Positions 5,659 through 12,037 of a DNA stretch of 14,459 nt are shown piece after piece. The stretch comes from Chitinophagaceae bacterium UBA3961. GTDB taxonomy: Bacteria; Bacteroidota; Bacteroidia; Chitinophagales; Chitinophagaceae. A program made the translations under genes and the position numbers. How positions within the stretch are numbered: position 1 is the stretch's first letter; every line of letters begins with the position of its first letter. The stretch is from assembly GCA_002385265.1 (NCBI GenBank), contig DGDD01000128.1, forward strand, positions 1 to 14,459, read 5' to 3'. A model generated the notes under the pieces. The model was not told the DNA's origin and ran no database searches. It worked only from the letters and a program-made list of their open reading frames with translations.

Positions 5659-6856
5659 TACTCTCCGCCACTCCCCACTTACTCGCCACCTTATAAATCA
5701 CCTGCTCTACAATCGCATCCGGACAAGAAGCGCCGGAGGTAATTAAAATTCTTGTAGGCTTGTTCTCCGGAAGAAAATTTGGAGTAACACTTGAGGTTTT
5801 ATTATGAAAATTGAAATGCTCAATTGAAAAATCATCGCCAATTTTTTCGGGTCCGCTAATGAAATAGGTAGGTAATTTCTCTTCACACAATTCCACCAAA
5901 TGGGTTGTATTCGAAGAATTGTAACCACCCACTACAATGGCTAAATCGGCAGGGGTATCTAGCATAGCGGTTACTGCAGTTTGATTGTCCATAGTTGCAT
6001 AACACAAAGTATCTCTCGTGTCTGCAAAGCGAGTGGCAATGGTTTCAGCGGTTAATCCATAATGAGCAATCATCTGTTGTTTCAAATAATCGGCAATGGC
6101 TTGTGTATCGCTAGCGAGCTGTGTAGTTTGATTCACTACACCAATTTTTTGTAAGTCTTTGCTTGCATCAAATCCTTCCGAGTATCTTCCTTTGAATTCT
6201 TCATAGAAATCTTCAGAAGGTTTTTTGCCGGTGATATAATCGGCTAGTATGATGGCGTCGTTCATGTCATTCAATACTACAGCCGGAGCATTGGCACGTG
6301 CATGCGAAAACGTTGCGCGCGTTTCTTCGTGCTTGGGTTTACCATGAATGATGATGCTGTATCCTTTGTTCGCGATCTGTTCGCTTCTGTTCCAAACTTT
6401 TTCTACAAAAGGACAAGTAGTATTGTATTTTGATGTGGTGATTCCCAAACTGTTTAAATAAGCTTCCATTTCCAAAGTAGTACCGAAAGCAGGAATGATC
6501 ACCACGTCATCAGATGTCAAACTTTCAAAAGGAATCAATTGCTTTCCTAAAGTGTCTTGCAAGAACTGAACACCCATGGCTTGCAAATCGGCATTTACTT
6601 GCGGATTGTGTATCATTTCGCTCAACAGGAAAATACGTTTGCCGGGATTCTCTTCGATGGTTTGAAAAGCTATTTCTATAGCATTCTCCACTCCATAGCA
6701 AAAGCCAAAGTGGCGCGCCAAATAAATTTGTACGGGTCCAAGGTCTAAAAGGGTAGGACTGAAGTCTTTCTTCATTTTATCCGCCTCTTTTCTCGATTTT
6801 TTGATGGAGGCTATCAGAGGACTTCTATAATGAACCGGAACGTTAAATGATTTCAT
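5648..6856 (-). CDS. ispH: 4-hydroxy-3-methylbut-2-enyl diphosphate reductase (plant/cyanobacterial-type)
   Basis: IspH/LytB, a [4Fe-4S] enzyme, makes IPP and DMAPP from HMBPP, the last step of the MEP isoprenoid pathway. The 402-residue protein has cluster cysteines Cys53 (FGFCYGV), Cys148 (NTTCPFV) and Cys285 (TLCYAT), plus His83 (MIHN), His176/Glu178 (KHEETR) and the substrate motif GGYNSSNT near 310-317. GASCPD near the C-terminus has Cys where E. coli has Ala. The N-terminal extension, HGKxKHEET and the insertion with SEGFD at 226-230 resemble plant and cyanobacterial HDRs more than the shorter E. coli form of about 316 residues. An upstream in-frame ATG at 6904 is rejected because a perfect -7 box (6901-6894) lies just downstream of it. 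The final residues and the stop are encoded by a heptamer array. It is convergent with accC and divergent from GH13. Confidence 0.96.
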   Translation of the reverse strand: MKSFNVPVHYRSPLIASIKKSRKEADKMKKDFSPTLLDLGPVQIYLARHFGFCYGVENAIEIAFQTIEENPGKRIFLLSEMIHNPQVNADLQAMGVQFLQDTLGKQLIPFESLTSDDVVIIPAFGTTLEMEAYLNSLGITTSKYNTTCPFVEKVWNRSEQIANKGYSIIIHGKPKHEETRATFSHARANAPAVVLNDMNDAIILADYITGKKPSEDFYEEFKGRYSEGFDASKDLQKIGVVNQTTQLASDTQAIADYLKQQMIAHYGLTAETIATRFADTRDTLCYATMDNQTAVTAMLDTPADLAIVVGGYNSSNTTHLVELCEEKLPTYFISGPEKIGDDFSIEHFNFHNKTSSVTPNFLPENKPTRILITSGASCPDAIVEQVIYKVASKWGVAESIKF

Positions 6857-6893
6857 GTGCTTCGGGTGGCTTTCTTTAACACTATAACAAGCA

Positions 6894-6901
6894 CAAAGGT
6901 A
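6894..6901 (-). promoter_or_regulatory. ispH promoter -7 box
   Basis: On the minus strand TACCTTTG matches TAnnTTTG perfectly. The predicted start near 6888 gives a leader of about 32 nt to the ATG at 6856. No clear -33 TTTG was seen at the right distance. The box decides the start codon of ispH. Confidence 0.6.
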
Positions 6902-6943
6902 CAAAGTTGTGGCCAGCTAATGATTTATTCCGGTGGCAGGGCC

Positions 6944-6974
6944 TTTTAGCCTTGGCCTTCAAGTCTTATCTTTG
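6944..6974 (+). promoter_or_regulatory. Promoter of the GH13 gene, with little or no leader
   Basis: TATCTTTG at 6967-6974 is a perfect TAnnTTTG box. TTTT at 6944-6947, 19 bp upstream, is a weak -33 element. Transcription would start near 6979-6981, at the ATG (6980), so the message would be leaderless or nearly so. Confidence 0.55.
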
Positions 6975-6979
6975 ATGAT

Positions 6980-8248
6980 ATGACACTGAAATCATTCAAC
7001 CCGGTCCCTTGGTCAAAATCCACCACAATTTATGAGGTGAACGTGCGTCAGTACACTGTGGAGGGGACTTTCGAAGCATTTTCCAAGCATTTACCGCGGC
7101 TAAAAGACATGGGCGTTGGCACCCTATGGTTTATGCCCATAACGCCCATCAGCGTTCAAGGTCGATTAGGATCCTTGGGCAGCTACTATGCCTGTTCCGA
7201 TTATACCGCCATCAACCCCGAATTTGGTACCATTGATGATTTTAGGGAGCTCGTGGCTTATGCCCATTCTCTAGGTATGAAAGTGATCATCGATTGGGTG
7301 GCCAACCATACCGGACAAGATCATATTTGGACCCAAACCAATCCCGGCTTTTATAAGAAAAATGCGGAAGGTGCGATGTATGATAGCAATGGATGGAACG
7401 ATGTAATTGATCTGAATTATTACGACGGACTCATGCGAAAAGCTATGATCGATGCCATGCGCTTTTGGGTGCTGGAATGCGATATTGATGGATTTCGTTG
7501 CGATATGGCTCATTTGGTGCCACTCGATTTTTGGAGAAGAGCGCGTATTGAACTATCGGAGGTAAAAGACTTGTTCTGGTTAGGTGAAACAGAAGACATT
7601 CACTACCTCGAAGTATTCGATGCCTGCTATGCTTGGACCTGGATGCACGAAACCGAAAAGTTAGGCAAGGGCCAACTTTCGGTTAGTCAGCTCCGTAATG
7701 TATTGCAAAATTATCAAGTAAGTTTTCCCTCCAATACTACTCAATTGTTTTTCACAAGTAACCACGATGAAAACAGTTGGAACGGAACCGAGTATGAGAA
7801 ATACGGTCCCTTTGCAAAGCCCTTGGCCGTGATCAGCACCCTTTGGAATGGTATTCCTTTGATCTATAGCGGGCAAGAGCAACCCAATCACAAGCGACTC
7901 AAGTTTTTTGATAAAGATAGAATTGAATGGGGCGGTCAACCTGCCTTACATGAATTCTACAAAACCTTGTTTCAGCTTCACCGCGATCATCCGGCGCTCG
8001 CATTTGGAAATGAAGTGCAATGGATTCCTACCAATGCCGATGAATATGTGATGGCTTTTGTACGACGCTTTGAAGGAAGAGAAGTATTGGCATTGATCAA
8101 TCTTTCTCCCAATCATAGTTTTGTGCAATTGAAAGAAGGATACGTGAGTGGGGTATATGCGAATGTGTTCACACACGAAAAAGTGGACGTAATTCCTTTT
8201 CAGAGTTTTGAGTTGAGAGCGTATGAGAGTTTGATATTGGTGAAGTAG
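6980..8248 (+). CDS. GH13 alpha-amylase-family glycoside hydrolase, cytoplasmic
   Basis: A 422-residue GH13 enzyme acting on alpha-glucosidic bonds; the exact substrate cannot be read from the sequence. All four GH13 regions are present: DWVANHTG (105-112), GFRCDMAHL with nucleophile Asp175 and Arg173, LGETED with acid/base Glu203, and FTSNHDEN with Asp263. The TIM barrel starts at about residue 15 (TIYEVNVRQYT), and a short C-terminal beta domain begins near residue 340. There is no signal peptide, so it probably works on cytoplasmic maltodextrin or glycogen-type chains; a trehalose or transglycosylating role is possible. No sugar transporter or other carbohydrate gene is adjacent. No other start fits: ATG at 6975 is out of frame and soon stops. 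The TAG stop overlaps the first unit of a TTAGGNN array. Confidence 0.92.
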   Translation: MTLKSFNPVPWSKSTTIYEVNVRQYTVEGTFEAFSKHLPRLKDMGVGTLWFMPITPISVQGRLGSLGSYYACSDYTAINPEFGTIDDFRELVAYAHSLGMKVIIDWVANHTGQDHIWTQTNPGFYKKNAEGAMYDSNGWNDVIDLNYYDGLMRKAMIDAMRFWVLECDIDGFRCDMAHLVPLDFWRRARIELSEVKDLFWLGETEDIHYLEVFDACYAWTWMHETEKLGKGQLSVSQLRNVLQNYQVSFPSNTTQLFFTSNHDENSWNGTEYEKYGPFAKPLAVISTLWNGIPLIYSGQEQPNHKRLKFFDKDRIEWGGQPALHEFYKTLFQLHRDHPALAFGNEVQWIPTNADEYVMAFVRRFEGREVLALINLSPNHSFVQLKEGYVSGVYANVFTHEKVDVIPFQSFELRAYESLILVK

Positions 8249-8309
8249 GTTGTTAGGCGTTAGGTGTTAGGTTGTTAGGCTTTAGGCCTTAGGCTTTGGG
8301 CTTTAGTCC
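8245..8309 (+). repeat. TTAGGNN heptamer array at the GH13 stop codon
   Basis: About nine units of 7 bp, with two of 8 bp. The first overlaps the TAG stop at 8246-8248. TAG triplets at 8246, 8254 and 8268 lie in the three different frames. 8281-8304 is identical to 5348-5371 (24 nt), and 8267-8285 is identical to 14401-14419 (19 nt). Confidence 0.9.
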
Positions 8310-8351
8310 ATTCATTTTAAAGCGCGAATATTCACTTTCATATAAAAAAAC

Positions 8352-8405
8352 TTTGCGAGGTTCCTGAGCTTGTCGAAGGGCCGGCCAACCGAAGGTTGAG
8401 TCGAA
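8352..8405 (+). repeat. Dispersed GGTTCCTGAGC repeat, copy 2
   Basis: TTTGCGAGGTTCCTGAGC (8352-8369) is followed by CGAAGG (8374-8379), a GGCCGGCC palindrome and a second CGAAGG and GTCGAAG. It shares text and order with the minus-strand copy at 5437-5485. Confidence 0.65.
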
Positions 8406-8472
8406 GACCTTATTGACGGACGCTGCGCTGCCGCGGTGAAGGACACACTAAAAATTTCGATCAGTTTACTCT

Positions 8473-8515
8473 ACCGCAAAGAAAAGAAGAACGCAAAGGT
8501 ACGCAACGCATGACG
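8473..8515 (+). repeat. Degenerate CCGCAAAG block
   Basis: CGC recurs at 8475, 8492, 8502, 8507 and 8513 in CGCAAAG/CGCAACG text resembling the nonamers at 5378-5404, but the period is broken. Confidence 0.4.
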
Positions 8516-8565
8516 CTAAGTTGCTGCTGTGCTGACACAATTAAGAAAAAGAAACTCCACGAATA

Positions 8566-8620
8566 CTTTGCAAGGTTTCTCAGCTTATCCTTAGCCTGTC
8601 GCGAGCGAACAGCAGGTTCC
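8566..8620 (+). repeat. Dispersed GGTTCC repeat, degenerate copy 3
   Basis: CTTTGCAAGGTTTCTCAGC at 8566-8584 resembles the start of copy 2 (TTTGCGAGGTTCCTGAGC), and GCAGGTTCC follows near the end of the block. It is more diverged than the other two copies. Confidence 0.5.
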
Positions 8621-8664
8621 GCCGGAAGACGCTGCAGTTAAAAGACTTTTCAGTAATCAAAAAA

Positions 8665-8735
8665 CCTAAAACCTAAAGCCCAATAACCTAAGGCCTAATA
8701 ACCTAAGGCCCAAAGCCTAACAACCTAAAGCCTAG
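8665..8735 (-). repeat. CCTAANN heptamer/octamer array downstream of htrA
   Basis: Ten units on the plus strand start at 8665, 8672, 8679, 8687, 8694, 8702, 8709, 8716, 8724 and 8731; most are 7 bp and three are 8 bp. On the minus strand (htrA sense) they read TTAGGNN. The array lies beyond the htrA terminator and is inverted relative to the GH13-side array at 8245-8309. Confidence 0.9.
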
Positions 8736-8740
8736 TAAAA

Positions 8741-8766
8741 TAAAAAAGAGGCGCAAGCGCGCCTCT
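8741..8766 (-). terminator. Rho-independent terminator after htrA
   Basis: AGAGGCGC (8747-8754) and GCGCCTCT (8759-8766) form a perfect 8-bp stem with a 4-nt loop. On the minus strand it is followed by a T-rich tract (8747-8741). It ends where the AT heptamer array begins. Confidence 0.93.
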
Positions 8767-8800
8767 AATTATTAATTATTAATTGTTAATTATTAATTAC
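8766..8800 (-). repeat. AT-rich heptamer array at the htrA stop codon
   Basis: Five 7-bp units on the plus strand: TAATTAT twice, TAATTGT, TAATTAT and TAATTAC. The htrA stop (8795-8793) and its last Asn codon lie inside the array. It is an inverted near-copy of 2351-2385 (33 of 35 positions). TAA triplets on the sense strand fall in all three frames within 17 nt. Confidence 0.88.
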
Positions 8801-10295
8801 CCCCCAGATTAATCACTAACGGATACACTCCCTCATAACCGGGATATACACCCTCTAACTTCACTGTTCCGGTTTGACCTTCGAGTGATTTTTTGAATTC
8901 ATCGAGTGATTTTACTTCTTTGCCGTTCACTTTCGTAATCACATATCCTTCTTGCACACGCACACGGCTCAGGAGTCCATTTGATCCAATGGCTCTGATT
9001 TCAACACCACCCGCTACACCGAGTTCTTTCGCGAAGTCTTTGGTGATGGTTTGAAATTCTGCACCCAATTTATCGATGGTAGAATTCTTTACTACTTCGG
9101 TAGTGCCGGTAGAGTTGCGCAGGGTAATGGGAATGGTGTATTCTTTTCCATCGCGCTTATAGCTTACTTGAATTTTATCACCGGGACGGTAAGTAGCAAT
9201 TTGTCCCACCATTTCAGCACCGCTGGTTACTTCTTTACCGTTTACTTTCGTAATGATATCACCTTTCTTGATACCGGCCGATTCAGCCGCACCATCTTTG
9301 GTTACTTCCATTACATACACTCCTTCTCCTTCTTTGATGCCATTTTCTTTTTTCAATTCCTCGCTCAAATTTTCACGAGGGTATTGAATACCGAGGTAAG
9401 CTCTTTGAACGGTACCGAATTTCATTAAGTCGGCAATTACTTTCTTCACAATGTTCACCGGAATGGTAAATGAATATCCGGCAAACGCTCCTGTTGGAGA
9501 AGCGATGGCAGAGTTGATACCAATCAATCTACCATCGGTAGTGATTAAAGGACCACCACTATTACCGGGGTTTACAGCCGCATCGGTTTGTAAGAAAGAT
9601 TCTACGGGAGCCGCACTTTGACGTCTATTGATATCAAGGGTTCTTCCTTTCGCACTGATGATACCTGCTGTTACAGTGGTTTCCAATGTTAAGGGGTAAC
9701 CAACAGCCAATACCCACTGACCTACTTTCACTTCATCTGAGTTGCCATAGATGAGGAAGGGTAAGTTCTTGGCTTCAATTTTAATCACTGCAAGGTCTGT
9801 TGCAGGATCAGTACCTACCACTTTAGCAGTGAAGGTTTTCTTGTTGTTCAAGGTAACGCTGATTTCATCGGCACCATCTACCACGTGGTTGTTAGTAACG
9901 ATGTAACCATCATCGCTGATGATAGCACCGGAACCTGAAGCACTTTGAGGCATGGAGCGAGAACGATCACCAAACAAATCTTCCATATCAAAATCGGGGA
10001 ACATGTCTCCGAATGGTGATTTGCGTGGTAAATTATTGGTTTGCGTTCTTGTTACTTTGGTTTTGATGTGAACGGTAGCCGGTACAGCCGCATCTGCAGC
10101 TTTTGTAAAATCGATGGCTCCTTCAGGTCCAATTGCACCGGTGAATCCGGCATAGTTTGCAGGAACTTTTCCTTGCTCTGTGCTGCCACTGGATGGATAC
10201 TGATAGGTTCCGTCGTTCACGAAGCGGTTATAACCCCAAACACTTGCGATGGAGGTAGCCGCGCTGATTAAGATTACACTTAAAACCTGTTTCAT
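8793..10295 (-). CDS. DegP/DegQ (HtrA/Do)-family periplasmic serine protease
   Basis: A 500-residue envelope protease/chaperone that degrades or refolds misfolded exported proteins. The N-terminal hydrophobic segment (about 4-22) is a signal peptide or membrane anchor. The trypsin-like domain has the full triad: His137 (TNNHVV), Asp167 (ATDLAV) and Ser246 (NPGNSGGP). A low-complexity, Asp/Phe-rich LA-like loop lies at about 95-110. Two PDZ domains follow (about 298-388 and 408-498), as in DegP and DegQ rather than the one-PDZ DegS. The start at 10295 (MKQVLS) is chosen because a purine-rich GAAG lies 6-7 nt upstream; ATG at 10301 would add only two residues. A 17-bp imperfect palindrome lies about 50 bp upstream. 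The last codons fall in an AT heptamer array and a strong terminator follows. It is separated from the upstream acyl-CoA reductase gene by a terminator, so it is its own unit. Confidence 0.95.
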   Translation of the reverse strand: MKQVLSVILISAATSIASVWGYNRFVNDGTYQYPSSGSTEQGKVPANYAGFTGAIGPEGAIDFTKAADAAVPATVHIKTKVTRTQTNNLPRKSPFGDMFPDFDMEDLFGDRSRSMPQSASGSGAIISDDGYIVTNNHVVDGADEISVTLNNKKTFTAKVVGTDPATDLAVIKIEAKNLPFLIYGNSDEVKVGQWVLAVGYPLTLETTVTAGIISAKGRTLDINRRQSAAPVESFLQTDAAVNPGNSGGPLITTDGRLIGINSAIASPTGAFAGYSFTIPVNIVKKVIADLMKFGTVQRAYLGIQYPRENLSEELKKENGIKEGEGVYVMEVTKDGAAESAGIKKGDIITKVNGKEVTSGAEMVGQIATYRPGDKIQVSYKRDGKEYTIPITLRNSTGTTEVVKNSTIDKLGAEFQTITKDFAKELGVAGGVEIRAIGSNGLLSRVRVQEGYVITKVNGKEVKSLDEFKKSLEGQTGTVKLEGVYPGYEGVYPLVINLGGN

Positions 10296-10344
10296 ATGCA
10301 TCTTCTGTTTTTCTTTGAATGATTCTTAATTCGGTTCTTACGGG

Positions 10345-10361
10345 GGCACAAATTCTGTGCC
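10345..10361. promoter_or_regulatory. Candidate operator: 17-bp palindrome upstream of htrA
   Basis: GGCACA (10345-10350) and TGTGCC (10356-10361) are exact inverted arms around AATTC, 50 bp upstream of the htrA ATG. There is no T-tract, so this looks more like a dimer binding site than a terminator. No clear TAnnTTTG box was seen nearby. Confidence 0.4.
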
Positions 10362-10466
10362 TTTCCAAAACAAATTAACGAAGGCTTTCGATCATTTGTT
10401 CCCAACGATTTTCCATTTAACAATAAATTTACTAAAGTCTTCGTAGATCGTGATAGGGAAGATACG

Positions 10467-10510
10467 AAAAAATCCGCAATTGGCCTGCATTTGCTGCCAT
10501 TTGCGGATTT
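10467..10510 (-). terminator. Terminator after the acyl-CoA reductase gene
   Basis: AAATCCGCAA (10470-10479) pairs with TTGCGGATTT (10501-10510), and an inner TGGC/GCCA stem (10481-10484 and 10496-10499) adds to it after a T-T mismatch. On the minus strand the stem ends in six T (10472-10467). It lies about 100 bp past the stop codon at 10608. Confidence 0.85.
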
Positions 10511-10607
10511 ATTTGAGTTGGTTTATTAAGATTCCAATATCGGTCCTTTTGTGTTCGTTTTGAATACTTCAGCCCCTGTTTTATGCTTTTGGTTACTGTC
10601 AATTTGT

Positions 10608-11606
10608 TCAGATCGACCGCAAAAATTTCAGGGTATCCACTCCATCGGCAAAATCGGTGATGCCGGGGCACTGAGCCGATCCTAAGGGGAATTCCGGAGT
10701 TCCTACTAGTACCTGAAGGTCTTCTCTGTTCTGCAAAGACTGAATCACCGCTTCTTTCGATTCATAAAACTCATAATTGAGCTGGCTGATAGGGGAGAAG
10801 AGCGACGCATCTTCGTACAACAATACATTTCCATTGGTCATATAGAACTTCTTGTTGATGATCAAGATGGCCAATTGGTAATCGTAATTGTTTTTGAACT
10901 TGTGATGGTCGGCTAATGAAGCATATTTTTTGAAGGCTTCTAAAAGCGGGATAAAATCGTAGTTTTTTGGCACATAAAGCTTGGTAACATTTCTGCAACC
11001 CAATCCAAAGTACTGAAATACATCATCGGCGAGGCTCGATAGTTGTTCGGCTGTTTCAGTGCCGTCTAAGAGGGCCGCTGAAGTCCGGTTTTTACGGATA
11101 ATATGCGGATATTTTCCAAAGTATTGTTCAAAATAGCGAGCGGTATTGTTGCTGCCCGTAGCGATATAGGCGTCGCAACCCTTCAGCAGTTCGCCGATCT
11201 GGATCAATGACCCTGTTTCGGGCGCCCATTCGCCTAATTTTTGGATAATATGACGCATTAATACTTCATCTTTCGATGATAGTTTCACCATCGCCTGGTG
11301 ACCTGCTAAAAAACAGCAAAGCAGGTCGTGAAAACCTACCAAGGGTATATTACCGGCCATAATGATGCCCACTTTCTTTACTGCCGCAACAGGTTCATTT
11401 AGCTGATAGGCTACCACTACTTTTTGTAAGGCTTCGGGCGAAAGATAACCGACTGCAATATTATTGATGGCCAGTTCTATGAATTCAGGAATGAACCATC
11501 CATTCTGCTGAGATGCACGAAGTTTCACCTCCTCCCATTGGGCCTCATTCGACAAAATATAATTTCTCAGTTTTTCTAATAATTCAATTCGTTGTTGTAC
11601 ATTCAT
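10608..11606 (-). CDS. LuxC-family acyl-CoA reductase
   Basis: A 332-residue protein resembling the acyl-CoA reductase (LuxC) family, which reduces fatty acyl-CoA to aldehyde with NADPH. Visible motifs are GIIMAGNIPLVGFHD near residues 85-99 (nucleotide-binding region), ATGSNNTARYF and GLGCRN with Cys204, which fits the catalytic thiol forming the acyl-enzyme. No luxD, luxE or luciferase genes are present, so bioluminescence is not implied; the physiological substrate is unknown. It is divergent from a ferredoxin gene 59 bp away, a pairing I recall from other Bacteroidota. An upstream ATG at 11645 would give 13 more residues but overlaps predicted promoter boxes, so MNVQQR at 11606 is preferred, with AGGTGG just before the start. 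A terminator follows. Confidence 0.85.
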   Translation of the reverse strand: MNVQQRIELLEKLRNYILSNEAQWEEVKLRASQQNGWFIPEFIELAINNIAVGYLSPEALQKVVVAYQLNEPVAAVKKVGIIMAGNIPLVGFHDLLCCFLAGHQAMVKLSSKDEVLMRHIIQKLGEWAPETGSLIQIGELLKGCDAYIATGSNNTARYFEQYFGKYPHIIRKNRTSAALLDGTETAEQLSSLADDVFQYFGLGCRNVTKLYVPKNYDFIPLLEAFKKYASLADHHKFKNNYDYQLAILIINKKFYMTNGNVLLYEDASLFSPISQLNYEFYESKEAVIQSLQNREDLQVLVGTPEFPLGSAQCPGITDFADGVDTLKFLRSI

Positions 11607-11620
11607 TCCACCTAAATTTG
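11592..11620 (+). promoter_or_regulatory. Probable ferredoxin promoter
   Basis: TAAATTTG (11613-11620) matches TAnnTTTG exactly, and TTG at 11592-11594 is a -33 element 18 bp upstream. The leader would be about 40 nt. The -33 part lies inside the first codons of the divergent acyl-CoA reductase gene. Confidence 0.6.
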
Positions 11621-11625
11621 TAGTG

Positions 11626-11633
11626 CAAAAATA
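11626..11633 (-). promoter_or_regulatory. Possible acyl-CoA reductase promoter -7 box
   Basis: On the minus strand TATTTTTG fits TAnnTTTG. The predicted start near 11620 leaves a leader of about 14 nt to the ATG at 11606. A TTG lies only 13 bp upstream, so the -33 element is poor. It faces the ferredoxin -7 box, which is 5 bp away. Confidence 0.4.
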
Positions 11634-11665
11634 ATTGTATTCCACTCAATTAAATTTCTTTCCTT

Positions 11666-12013
11666 ATGGCTATTAAGATTACTGAAGAATGTATCAACTG
11701 CGGAGCTTGTGAACCTGAATGTCCCAATAATGCAATTTATGAGGGCGGTGTAGAATGGGCAATTGCCGACGGTACAACGGTAAAAGGTAGTTTTACCCTT
11801 TTAGATGGTTCTGTGATCGATGCAGACACAAAAAATGCTCCTATCAGCGTTGATACCTATTTCATCGTTCCGAATAAATGTACCGAGTGTCAAGGTTTCC
11901 ATGAAGAACCTCAGTGCGCCGCTGTTTGTCCGGTTGACTGTTGCGTTCCCGATGAAATGTACCAAGAAACGGTAGACGATTTGATGGCGAAGAAAGCAAA
12001 ACTGCACATCTAA
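11666..12013 (+). CDS. 2[4Fe-4S] ferredoxin
   Basis: A 115-residue cytoplasmic electron carrier. The first cluster motif is Cys9-x2-Cys12-x2-Cys15-x3-Cys19-Pro. The second is Cys72-x2-Cys75-x8-Cys84-x3-Cys88-Pro, with extra Cys92 and Cys93 in PVDCC. The 8-residue spacing in the second motif is that of Allochromatium (Alvin)-type ferredoxins. About 50 residues between the motifs (20-71), rich in Asp, Thr and Val, make the protein longer than clostridial ferredoxins of about 55 residues. The C-terminal helix is charged (DDLMAKKAK). Its own promoter and terminator make it a single-gene unit. The divergent acyl-CoA reductase is a candidate metabolic partner, by position only. Confidence 0.95.
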   Translation: MAIKITEECINCGACEPECPNNAIYEGGVEWAIADGTTVKGSFTLLDGSVIDADTKNAPISVDTYFIVPNKCTECQGFHEEPQCAAVCPVDCCVPDEMYQETVDDLMAKKAKLHI

Positions 12014-12037
12014 GCTATTTCTGATAAAAATTCATTA

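Larger units (their letters stand above)
8310..8664. other. Core of the GH13/htrA convergent spacer
   Basis: This 355-bp stretch has no credible gene. It holds two GGTTCC-family repeats (8352-8405 and 8566-8620) and a degenerate CGCAAAG block (8473-8515). No plus-strand terminator with a GC stem and T-run was seen after GH13. It lies between inverted heptamer arrays like the smaller core at 5372-5546. Confidence 0.6.

Noticed and set aside
6857..6904. 16-residue N-terminal extension of IspH
   Set aside because: A perfect TAnnTTTG box at 6901-6894 lies just downstream of that start, so the transcript would begin after it.
9051..9428. 125-codon ORF on plus inside htrA
   Set aside because: Shadow of the PDZ region of htrA; low-complexity Phe/Tyr-rich translation with no domain.
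10432..10671. 79-codon minus-strand ORF overlapping the end of the reductase gene
   Set aside because: It crosses the terminator hairpin and overlaps the reductase gene in another frame; no family resemblance.
10608..11606. Bioluminescence operon
   Set aside because: Only a LuxC-like reductase is present; luxA, B, D and E are absent.
11607..11645. 13-residue N-terminal extension of the acyl-CoA reductase
   Set aside because: It spans the predicted promoter boxes and the added residues do not look like family sequence.
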